Assembly (NCBI GenBank): GCA_027972325.1
Contig: JAPMOS010000015.1
Location: 447,501-511,500, forward strand
Origin: Paratrimastix pyriformis
Taxonomy: Eukaryota > Preaxostyla > Paratrimastigidae
Reading direction: 5' to 3'
Length of the DNA: 64,000 bases
Position 1 is the first letter of the stretch; each line of letters starts with the position of its first letter. Positions 54,954-64,000 of this stretch are shown here, piece by piece. Position numbers and translations under genes: made by a program. Under the pieces are notes generated by a model that was given only the letters and a program-made list of their open reading frames with translations, did not search any database and was not told the origin of the DNA.

Positions 54954-57629
54954 ATGAGCGTCTCGAGCGACGAGCTAAACTTTTTGATATATAGATACCT
55001 ACAGGAATCTGGTTGGTGGTTGCCACTTTGAGCGGTTCTCTCTGACTACCTTGTAGGTTTCCTGCATTCTGCCTTCACCTTTGGCAATGAGAGTCTCATC
55101 ACACGTTCCAATTTAATCGGCACAGAACTTCCAGTTGGATCCCTTATCAAATTTGTGCAGAAGGGTCTCCAATATACCGAAATTGAGGCGCATGTCGCCG
55201 AGGTTCGTCGTTAACTCCTTACGGCCCTGACTCCCTCTGTAGGACGGCTCCGAAGTTAAATGTACAGAGTCCTTTTCTTTAATCGCACCCCACGTTTGCC
55301 ATATCACCCCTCCCGAGCCCGACAGCATCCCAATGGGTCTGCCCGGATCCCTCTTGGATTCCCGTCGACCGACTTGTCATGCGCCCTAGATCTCGCCGAA
55401 GCAAAGCAGAGCCCCTCCGGAGCGGCGCCCCCCACCCCCCATAGCGCCCTCGCCCACTCGGGGCTGGGGCTCCCTGCCGCCCCCAGCCAGACCCACCCGG
55501 CCCCCTCCCCGCCCGCCACGGCCACCCCCCTCGCCACGAGCGAGGCCCACCCCACCACCCCGCCCGCTCCGATGAGCAGCCCGCCCACCCAGCCGGCCGC
55601 CCAACCGCCACCCGTCCAGTCGGTGCAGGCCCTCGCCCAGCAGGCCAGCGCCGGCGGGGCCCCCGGGGGGGTGGTGGTGCTGGAGGGCCACACCTCGGAG
55701 GTGTTCATCTGCCAGTGGAACCCGGTCATGCCCATCCTGGCCACAGGCTCGGGCGACTCGACGGCCCGCCTGTGGGACTTCGGCCCCGGCCGTCACGCCC
55801 CGGCCGTGCTGAACCACTTCACGAGCACATCCGAGAAGAGCCGCGACGTGACCACCCTCGACTGGAACGTCCGTCCCGCGCCCCGGCTGTGGCCATGCCG
55901 GCAGCACTGCCCCTGCACGGGCTGCCCACCCACGCTCACCGCTCGGGTACGCATCGGTCTCTCTCCGGGGTGGGGGGGGGGGGGGGGCTTCTGGGCTGGC
56001 TGGGCTGGGCCGCAGTCCGAGGGTACTTCCCTGGCCACGGGCTCGTACGACGGGCAGGCTCGAATCTGGGCCCTCAACGGTCCGCCCACCCCCCCCCCCC
56101 CCCCCCCCGATCACCCCCATCGGCTCGATCTCGATCTCCACCCCCGGCCCACTTCCTCCCATCCTGTCGGCTCCTCGGTCCAATTGGCCTCTCGGGGCGG
56201 GTGGTGGGCCGTGCCGTGCCGGGCAGGGGACCTGCTGCGGACCCTGACGGCCCACCGGGGGCCGATCTTTTCGCTGAAGTGGAACAAGAAGGGCGACCTG
56301 CTCCTCAGCGGGTCGGTCGACAAGACGGCCATCATCTGGGACGTCGCCACGGGCCGGGTCCGCCAGCAGTTCGACTTCCACCGAGGTCCGCACCTCCCCC
56401 GACCCCCCCACTCCCCCGCGGCCGGGACCCCGAGCGGCGGGTCAACCTCGTCCGCGGGGCCGGTCTCTGGGTGGGGGGACGGACGGGCGGCTGGGCGGGC
56501 GAGCAGCGCCCACGCTGGACGTGGACTGGCGGAACAACACCAGCTTCGCGACCTGCTCGACGGACATGATGATCTTCGTCTGCAAGCTGGGCGAGCCCAG
56601 GCCCATCAAGGCCTTCACCGGCCACACGGTCCGCCCCCCTGCCCCAACCGCGGCTGCCCCAACCGCGGCCCGCTCGTCCCCCATCCGGTTGGACACCGCC
56701 CGCCGCTGGAGCCACCCCTGTGGGCCTCGCCGCCCCCCTGACCGGCTCCGATGGGGCGTGGCGGGGCGGGGCGGGGCGCGGGGTGGTGTGCGAGCAGAAC
56801 GAGGTGAACGCGGTCAAGTGGGACCCGACCGGGAACCTGCTGGCCTCGTGCTCGGACGACGGGACGGCCAAGATCTGGACGACCCGCCAGGACCGGTGCC
56901 TGCACGACTTCCGGGAGCACAGCAAGGAGATCTACACCATCAAGTGGTCCCCCACGGGCCCATCCACCAGCAACCCCAACCTGCCCCTCTGCCTCGGCAC
57001 GTCCGTCCGCCGCCCCCCCCGCCCCCCCCCCCCTCCCTCCTCCTCCTCCTCCTTCCCTCCTCCTTCCCTCCTCCTGCCCGATGCCCCCACGGCGCCTTCC
57101 GCCGCGTTCCCGCCGTCCCCTTGGGTCCTCTTCACACCGAGGGTTCTGGTCCTCGGCTTCGTGCTGCTGCTGCAGGGCCTCGTTCGACGCGACGGTCAAG
57201 CTGTGGGACCCCGAGGCGGGCCGCCTGCACACCCTCAGCAAACACACGTCCGCCCCCCCCCCCCCCCCCCCCCCCCCCCCCGCGCACCTGGGCTCGGCAG
57301 CGACCCCATCCCCCATCCCCCAGCCGTTTGCGCTCATCACGGACAACCTCCCCCCTCCCCCCCCTCCCCCCCCTCCCCCTCCCCCCCCCCGCGCACCTTG
57401 GCTCGGCAGCGACCCAGTCTATTCAATTGCCTTCAGCCCCAACGGGCAGTACATTGCGAGCGGCTCCTTCGACCGGCACCTGCACATCTGGTCGGTCCGC
57501 GACGGGGCCCTGGTGCGCAGCTACCAGGGCATGGGCGGCATCTTCGAGGTCTGCTGGAACCCGGCCGGCGACCGGGTGGCCGCCTGCTGGAGCGACAACA
57601 CCGTCTCCGTGCTGGACTTCCGCATGTAA
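54954..57629 (+). CDS. TBL1X: TBL1/TBL1XR1-type WD40 co-repressor subunit
   Basis: Component of NCoR/SMRT-HDAC3 type co-repressor complexes (Sif2 in yeast), binding histone tails. The start [19 protein letters not shown] is at 54954 and, after an intron (GTTGGTGGTT...TTGTAG), [14 protein letters not shown] completes the LisH domain; [17 protein letters not shown] follows. An Ala/Pro linker (55410-55660) leads to the propeller: [132 protein letters not shown] and the final [22 protein letters not shown] is at 57627-57629. The order is diagnostic. Distal introns hold poly-C runs at about 56082-56108 and 57257-57281. The start lies 98 bp from the divergent SWSAP1-like start. Confidence 0.96.
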
Positions 57630-58462
57630 CCCGGCACCGTGTCTCCGCACCCCCTCCCCCCCCTCTCCCCCCCCCCCCGTCCTCCACTTAATCTCCCCGA
57701 GCCGCAAGGGGGCGACCCCCCCTGTCGGCACCGTCTCTTCTTCCCACACTCCTCGCTGCCCTCCCCCCGCGGTGCGATCATTTGGCGGGGCCTCCATCTC
57801 CATCTCCATTCCAACCTTTACCTCCCCCCAAGGCGAGAGCGAACTGCACAGAAGCGTCTTGGCGAGCCCAGACGGGGGGGTCAGACGGGATGGGCGGGTG
57901 GGTGGGGGATGGGGAAGGCTGGGGGTCCACATCCGGGGAGGTGCGCCGCCGAGGGCTCAGAGCCGCCGCAGCGCGGGGGGAGGGAGGGGCGCAGGAGGGA
58001 GAGAGGTCGGCCATCCGTGTGGCGGGGGGGAAGGGGCAGGGGAGAGGCTGGAGGCCGACGGGTGGAGGAACCCCCGCAGCCCCAAAGGCCCAGCGCCCGT
58101 GGCGGGGAGGGGATGAGGAGGCCGAGAGGTGATGAGGTGATGAGGGGGGCGCCCGTGGCCCATCCGGGAGGCAGCGGCAGAGGGGCCGCGGCGGGGGGGA
58201 TGGTGGGCGGGTGGGCGGTGCGGTCGACCGCCAGCAGGGGGGGAACGGGGAACGGGGAACGGGGAGCGGGCCAAGGAAGAAAGAAATGAAGAAACGAAGG
58301 AAGGCGCCCGACAAGGAAAAGGGCCCCCCAGACAGAAACGCCAAAAGAAATCCAACAACCCAATCGAATCGCATCCAGACAAAGGCGGAAGAGGGAGGGA
58401 TGGGGAGGGGGGAGGGGAAACTATATGGAGAGGGAGGGGGGGGGGGAGGGCCGGCTGGAGGG
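57630..58462. other. Intergenic, convergent 3' ends of TBL1 and PP2A-A
   Basis: The largest apparently gene-free stretch between two firm stop codons (833 bp). It is very GC-rich, with a pyrimidine-rich left part and a purine-rich right part, consistent with C-rich sense strands of both converging transcripts. Open frames here have no coding character. Confidence 0.7.
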
Positions 58463-61093
58463 TTATGAGATCTCGGCCAGGGCCTGCTGGGCGAAGAACT
58501 TGACGTCGCGGTCGTTGTCCTCGTTGACCAGGTGCAGCACGGTGGGCCGGATCTTCTGCTGGGCGACGTTCTGCTCGACGTAGGGCAGCAGGGCCTTGAG
58601 GGTCTTGGCCACGTTGAAGCGGATGTTGGGCACGGCGTCGTTGGCCATCTTGAGCACCACCGGCAGCATGGTGCTCCCGATGATCTCAGACCCAACCACA
58701 GGCGCAAGGGTCTGCAGGCCGCCAATGCCGGGGGGGAGTGTCAGGTGAGGTCGGAAGTGCGTGGCGAGGGGGGGGGGGCGGGGCGGGGGGCGGGGGGCGG
58801 GGGCGGGGGCGGGGGCGGGGGCGGACCGAGACGGCGAAGAGGGTGGTCATGCGGTAGAGGTAGTTGGGGTGCGAGGAGAGGGTCATCACCTTGGGGATGA
58901 TGGTATTCTGGGCCCACTCGGGACCGAAGATCTCCGCCAGCCGCTTGAGGTTGATCGTGGCCGCCTCGCGGATGGTGTACACGGTGTCGCCCAGCCAGGT
59001 CATGCAGAAGTTGCCCAACTTCTCGTCGAAGAACTCCACCCCCAGCTGGGAGGCCAGCAGGGGCACGTACTCGATGATGGCCAGCCGGACGCGCCACTGC
59101 CGGTCCTCGGCGAGCTCGATGATGGCCGGCAGCAGGGACTGCGACAGCTGCTCAATGCCCACAACCTGCCCCGCCCACCGCCCATCCAAGGATCCCCCAG
59201 ACGAAATCTGTGAGCGACCGAGCCGCGCGGGGCCGGGAGGAGAGAGGATGGGGGGGCTGTGCGGCCAGGGCGACAGGGAGGGGCGGCGCGGAGGGCGGGC
59301 GGACGTTGTTGACGTGCTCGAGCTTGGAGATGATGGCCAGGCGCACCTCGGGGACCTCGTCCCGGAGCAGCTTCAGGAAGAGCGGCAGCAGGTGCTCCAG
59401 GGTGTGGGCCTTGCCCAGCAGCGAGGCCATCTGCATGATCACCGAGGCCAGGGCCTCTGTCCACCGCCGCAAGCCGCCCCGCCGGAGACCACAGTCAGGC
59501 CCCGCCGGGCAGACACGGGGTGGCACGGGGTGGCACGGGGGGGGCGGACCGCGCACGTGCTGGGAGGTGTCGTCGGCCAGCTCGCGGAGGGCCGGGATGA
59601 GCTGGCGGATGACCAGCTCGGGGGGGATCAGCTGGGCGAACTCGGTCACCTTGCCCGCGGCCACCGTGCGCACCTCGGCCTCGGAGTCCTTCAGCAGCCG
59701 CACGAAGGCCGGCGGCATCTCCGTCCGGGTGATCTCGGGCGAGAGCGCCTCACACAGCTGCCCCCGATCAGCCCGATCAGCCCGCCACGACACAGCCGAG
59801 TCGGCGCCCGGCTCGAAAAACGACCAACCCACGGGCACTGGGGGGGGGGGGGGGGGGGAACGGCATCGGGGGCGGGGCGTGGCGGGGGCGTGGCGGGGGC
59901 GGGGCGGACCTTGCAGAAGTGCTCGGCCACCTTGAAGCGGACCCGCCAGCTCTTGTCCTGGTTGGCGTGGCGGAAGGTGGGGATGATGAACTGGCTGTTC
60001 TCCTCGGGGCTGAGCAGCTTGGCCAGGGCGATGCAGTTCTCCATGCTCCACAGGCGCACGTTGTCCTGCTCGTCCTCGGCCAGCCCCTTGGGCCCCACGA
60101 AGACCGGCAGCAGGTCGCTCTTCAGCAGGGGCTTCTCCACGTACTGGGCGAAGGTACCCAGGCTCTTGCAGCAGGCCCGGCGGACCATGGTCACCTCGTC
60201 CCGGCACAGCTGGATAAACAGTCTAGAAAGAATACAATCGAAAAATATTCGCGTGGTGACTGGGGATGGACGGACTGGAGAAGTTCTTGCCGCAGAGCGG
60301 GATGAGATCGCCGATAGGGGACAACAAAAAGACCGCAGGCAGAGGTCCGAGAAGTGAACCACTCACCCTTGGCCAAACGGCGGAGAAGACCAACAAAATG
60401 CTCTTCGAGATGCGCTGGTGGCAGACTCTCTCCGATTTTGCACAGAGATGCGACAGCCTAATGAACAACCAAAGAGAGGCACGAGAACCCGGCGTTCCCG
60501 GTGAATGTTTCCCAATGGCAGCCCATCAAAGTGTGGGAAAAGTAGGAAAAGGAAAACCAGACCTTCTCCCGAACCTCGGTCTCCTCAACGAGAGACAGAG
60601 TTTCCAGGACTTCGAGAAGGCAATAAGCGAAATCCGGGCCACCGGTGTATGGGATAAAATTTCCCATTTCCTCTGCGATTGCCAGGAGAACTTCGTCCTC
60701 GTCATCGAGAGACTCTGACATTTGAGATGAGCAAAAGAGAAAACGGGAAACGATCGGTGAGAGCTCCAGAAATAATTTTTCGGTGAACCTTTCAAAAGAG
60801 GAATGAGTTCGTTGCGAGTCCGGTCGGGACCCAGTGCGAGAGCAATGGTGCTGAGCCGACGAACGGAATTTAACCGTAATTGAATATCGTCGTTTTTCAA
60901 TTCGTCGATCAAAACGGCGATAGGATAATACTGAGAGGAGTCCCCAGAAACCGGAAGGAGTCCCAAAAGCAGATCCGATAAAAAAGAAACCCCAATTACC
61001 GTGAAAAAATGTTGTAATTGACCATCAAAGAAATATTCATCAAACCTCATCTTCTGGGGCACGGGCAGGTCCCGTTTGCTTAGGTGCGGCCAT
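58463..61093 (-). CDS. PPP2R1A: PP2A scaffold subunit A (PR65), HEAT repeats
   Basis: HEAT-repeat scaffold that holds the catalytic and regulatory subunits of protein phosphatase 2A. Exon 1 is [16 protein letters not shown] (ATG at 61093); an intron of about 113 nt (GTTTGATG...CTCAG) joins to [20 protein letters not shown] and [20 protein letters not shown]. Then come [106 protein letters not shown] and [20 protein letters not shown]. It ends [12 protein letters not shown] with TAA at 58465-58463. The HEAT order and the 15-repeat plan match the family. Introns near the start are AT-rich; those downstream of about 60 kb carry GC-rich repeats and a poly-G run (sense poly-C) at about 59839-59858. 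Confidence 0.97.
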
Positions 61094-61497
61094 CTGCTAT
61101 GCCGTGGTGAAAGGCTCTCTCCCTGATTTTTCAAATGTTTTACGGTTACTGTAAGGCAAAAGCGAGATTTCAAACAGGTGGATTTGCAGCTGGTTCGGGT
61201 TCGTGCGCACAGAGCCATGTTTTTCTCACCGAGGGTGTTTTCTGACAAGGATGGAATTATTATTGTGTGAGGCAGACGTGCCCGGCAGGTCGCGGTGACT
61301 TAGGCACCCGATGCGTTCGGTGATCTACTTTTCACTAGCCTGATCTCAATCCTCGCATCCAGCACATCCCGGGAGCACTTCTCCGGTTGTGAGTGTGGTC
61401 AAAGAAGTTCGTGGGTTTGCGCCCGAACGACGTGGGACAGGGAACACTCCGCCGTACGAAGAAAAAAGGGCTGGCGGCCGCCTGTTCGGGCAAAAAA
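61094..61497. other. Intergenic, divergent PP2A-A / membrane-protein starts
   Basis: 404 bp between the two start codons, the longest divergent spacer in the window and relatively AT-rich. I see no RNA gene. Promoters for both genes are expected here, but no motif can be assigned. Confidence 0.65.
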
Positions 61498-63315
61498 ATG
61501 GAATCCGCCGAGGCCAAGCCGGCTGCATTTTTTACATACACAAGGGAGAGAATGGAGCAGAGCGGACTTCGAGTCACAGAATTTGCTCCCGACATTAATG
61601 CATCGCAAGACCTCAACGCAACATTTGCGACCGAAGTAGATTTCCCCCTGGAAACGAGTCTCGTTGATCTGGTGTCTTTTGAGAACGAGGAACCTGTCAA
61701 CCCGGCTGGGGTGATTGATATTAAGCTCTCTAAAATTAGCCAGCTGTTCAATAGCTATGACCCTTCGCCATTCCTGGAAAAAGATCTCGTCTGCGTCATG
61801 CACCCGGTCTCGCCGCTGACCTCACCCCGCGTAGGATGATGATGCCGAGGATTATATTGTCGCCTGGGCGCGTGAGTTGCCCCGAAAAGTCCCTCTGACC
61901 CTGATGGTGCACCTGCCCGCGGAGGTCGCCATCCACTCGGAGGTGGGCGCCCTGCAGGACTCCATCCGCAAGTTTTTCTTCTCTCGGGTGGCAACGTCGC
62001 GGCGCGAGGTTCGTGCCAAGCTGATGGAGGCCCTGAAGGGGTTCTTGGTGGGCATGGTCATCGTGATTGTCTGCCTGACCCTGCGTGGCCTCGCCATGAC
62101 CTTCATCGTGACCGAGCAGCTGGTGCTGCTCACCCTCTTAAACATGGTCCGCACACACACACACACACCCTCCCCACCCCCCGTCCCCTTGATGGCCTGC
62201 TTTGCGGAGCGCATCAGTTCCGCTGAATTTTGGGGGGGTGGTGGTGGCTCAGCTGACCGAGTCGCTGGACATCGCCGCCTGGGTGTGCCTCTGGGTCCCC
62301 GTCCAGACCTTCCTATACAAGGTCCGCCCTGCCCCGCCCTGCCCTGCCCCGCCCTGCCCCGCCCTGCCCCGCCCCGCCCCGCCCTGCCCCGCCCTGCCCT
62401 GCCCTGCCCTGCCCCGCCCCGCCGAGCTGGACTCACGTTCGCCCTCCCGCACGATGGGTGTCATTGCCCCCCCCCCCCCCCCCCGGGCAGTGGTGGCCCA
62501 CGTTCAGCAAGCTGAAGCTGTTCAAGCGGCTGGCCGTGGTCGACGTGCGCATCCGCGTCCGCGAGCACGGCGCCTCCGCGCAGCCCCCGGCCGTCGCCCA
62601 GCCCGAGTTTCCAGCCGGGAGCAACCCCCTGCCGCCCCAGGGCATGGGGCTGACCTCGATGATCCCGCTCCCGTTCAACTCGAAGGTCTCCGTGCCCCGG
62701 CGCAAGCCGCGCAAGTACCCCCTGAGCAGCTTCAGGCCCCCGGCGCCCAGCCCCGCCCACCCGCCCCAGCGGGCCTGGTCGGGCGAGTCCCTCACCCCCA
62801 CCCCCAGCACGGGCCCCCAGGCCCAGGCCACCACCCCTGTCTCGGCCCCCCCGCCGGCCTCGGCCCCCAGCCGGGCCGACCAGCAGCCGCTCCTGAAGGC
62901 CGCCACCCCGGCCGCCCTCAAGGCCCGGGCCGCCCTGCAGGGGGCCCTGGCGGGCCGGGGCTCGCTCTTCGCGGCCGTCACAGCGGCCAGCCTAGGGCTG
63001 CAGCAGGCCGAGCACACCCTCTTCGCGGCCCTGGCCACCCCGCCCATCCCCTCGGACGCCCCCACGGCCCACCCCTCGCCCCTCCCGCAGCCCCCGGCGG
63101 GCCACCTGACGCCATCCTCGTCGGTGGCCTCCTTCCCGGCCGTGGCGGCGGGGGCGGCCCGGGGCGAGCTGGTGCCCGTCCCGTCGGAGGCGAGCTTCTC
63201 GATGGCGCCGGGCGGCCCGCAGGCCGAGGGGTCGGTCTCCTCGGTCGACGTCCAGTGGGCCCTCGGCCCCAACAGGCGCCGCGCATACTACGCGTCCCCT
63301 CCAACAGCCATCTGA
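61498..63315 (+). CDS. Bacterial-type membrane protein, uncharacterised family
   Basis: The start MESAEAKPAAFFTYTRERME is at 61498. The core begins VIDIKLSKISQLFNSYDPSP and FLEKDL; donor GTCTGCGTC joins to DDDAEDYIVAWARELPRKVP, followed by LTLMVHLPAEVAIHSEVGAL and REVRAKLMEALKGFLVG. A membrane span (MVIVIVCLTLRGLAMTFIV) and a second hydrophobic segment (SLDIAAWVCLWVPVQTFLYK, then WWPTFSKLKLFKRLAVVDVR) complete a layout I recall from bacterial hypothetical proteins (DPSPF, DAEE/DYIVxWAREL, WxPLxxFLYxWWP). A long Pro/Ala-rich, eukaryote-looking tail follows to TGA at 63313-63315. The introns show that it is resident in the host genome. Function is unknown. One intron contains a G(CCCT/CCCC)n minisatellite (62325-62425) and one a poly-C run (about 62467-62484). 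Confidence 0.65.
62320..62428 (+). repeat. 5-bp GCCCT/GCCCC minisatellite in membrane-protein gene intron
   Basis: About 20 units mixing GCCCT and GCCCC. This is the reverse-complement counterpart of the GGGCA/GGGGC arrays seen in VPS8, so in both genes the sense strand is C-rich. Confidence 0.9.
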
Positions 63316-63667
63316 GCACCGGGCAGCCCCAGCGGGCAGCCCCAACTCATGCCCAACCCCAACCCCAGCCCAACCGGCCTCCAGTCTCAGTCTCGCCCTC
63401 GACCCGGACGAGCGTGGTGGAGCCTTTCTCTCGGTCGGCCCGTGCTGCCGTCCGTTTTCTCTTGTGGCTCTTGGCCCCCGCCGCCGTCGTGTGCGTACGC
63501 TGTCTGTGTGGCGTGCGGCGTGGCCGTGTGTCGGCCTGTGTCGGTGCGGGTGCCTCGCGGCTGTCGGAGAAGCGTGTGGTCGGGGCCACCCAGGCGGTCT
63601 TTTCGGCTCTGGTCTTCGCCCCACCGGCTCGGCCCGGCCCATCTTGGGGCCCGTCGCACCCGCGTGG

Positions 63668-63735
63668 CGCCATCGACGCCCCGCCCCACCCCGCCCCACC
63701 CCGCCCCACCCCAACCCACCCCAACCCACCCATAC
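63668..63735 (+). repeat. CCCCGCCCCA / CCCCAACCCA tandem repeat
   Basis: Short 10-bp repeat in the 3' flank of the membrane-protein gene. Confidence 0.75.
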
Positions 63736-63839
63736 CGACCATCCCCATCCCCATCCCCATCCCAGCCCCATCCGCCCTTCCCTTGGCGCCTCTAGAGGGT
63801 CAGAACCACCAACCCGTTTCGATCGGCCTTCTGTGTTGG

Positions 63840-63960
63840 TCAGGAGGCGGGGAGGAGGAGGAGGGGGAGGAGGCGGGGAGGAGGGGGAGGGGGAGGAGGC
63901 GGGGAGGAGGAGGCGGGGAGGAGGCGGGGAGGAGGCGGGGAGGAGGCGGGGAGGAAGGGC
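63840..63960 (+). repeat. GGAGGAGGCGGG purine-rich repeat
   Basis: Irregular GGAGG/CGGGG repeats near the right edge, in a stretch with no recognisable gene. Confidence 0.7.
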
Positions 63961-64000
63961 GTCGGGCCGAAGGGGAGTGGTTGGGCGTCGCCCCTCGACG

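Larger units (their letters stand above)
63316..64000. other. 3' flank without recognisable gene
   Basis: GC-rich sequence with two tandem repeats. Open frames look like shadows of low-complexity DNA. The 3' end of another gene could begin here, but nothing supports one. Confidence 0.5.

Noticed and set aside
57630-58462. Pro/Ser-rich open frames on both strands between TBL1 and PP2A-A
   Set aside because: Composition alone keeps these frames open. There are no motifs, no sensible starts and no splice pattern.
61260-61400. tRNA-like sequence near GGTTGTGAGTGTGG
   Set aside because: No cloverleaf, paired acceptor stem or B-box could be built around it.

Overview
This is a GC-rich nuclear window from a unicellular eukaryote, probably a free-living flagellate. 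The evidence is many short spliceosomal introns, eukaryote-specific trafficking and chromatin genes (MON2, VPS8, SEC13, TBL1, PP2A-A, RRP42, NSE2, SWSAP1-like), and axoneme- or microtubule-type genes (SPAG8-like, EML-like). TAA, TAG and TGA all end recognisable proteins, so the standard code is used. The species cannot be fixed from the sequence. A GC-rich metamonad such as a Preaxostyla flagellate is only a guess.

I find 21 protein-coding genes and no convincing RNA genes or transposons. Left to right they are: MON2 (-, runs off the left edge), an unknown Ubl-like/coiled-coil protein (+), an unknown Cys-containing protein (-), RNase H1 with an added GRF zinc finger (+), a long coiled-coil protein (+), VPS8 (-), a small SNAPIN-like protein (+), SEC13 (-), a Pro-rich unknown (+), an SDF2-type MIR protein (-), a C2-EML WD40 fusion (+), a DCAF4-like WD40 protein (-), EI24 (+), NSE2 SUMO ligase (-), RRP42 (+), an SPAG8-like ciliary protein (+), SAM synthetase (-), a SWSAP1-like ATPase (-), TBL1 (+), the PP2A scaffold subunit (-) and a bacterial-type membrane protein (+).

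The genes sit almost strictly in alternating orientation, in head-to-head pairs. Their start codons are often only 14-130 bp apart, and in one case the two ATGs share a single CATG. Base composition follows this layout: each divergent start region is relatively AT-rich with short clean introns, and GC rises downstream within every long gene on both strands. The distal introns are full of minisatellites and poly-C/poly-G runs. One intron of the C2-EML gene holds a hexanucleotide array of about 3.1 kb.

Splice donors inferred from conserved proteins are mostly GTYTGY or GTCCG rather than GTRAGT. Genes by role: MON2, VPS8, SEC13, EI24 and SDF2 belong to endomembrane traffic and quality control; RNase H1, NSE2 and SWSAP1-like to genome maintenance; RRP42, TBL1 and DCAF4-like to RNA decay, chromatin and ubiquitin; SPAG8-like and C2-EML to cilia and microtubules. 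There is no sign that they form one pathway. Exon chains were spliced by eye, so internal boundaries in the GC-extreme regions are approximate.
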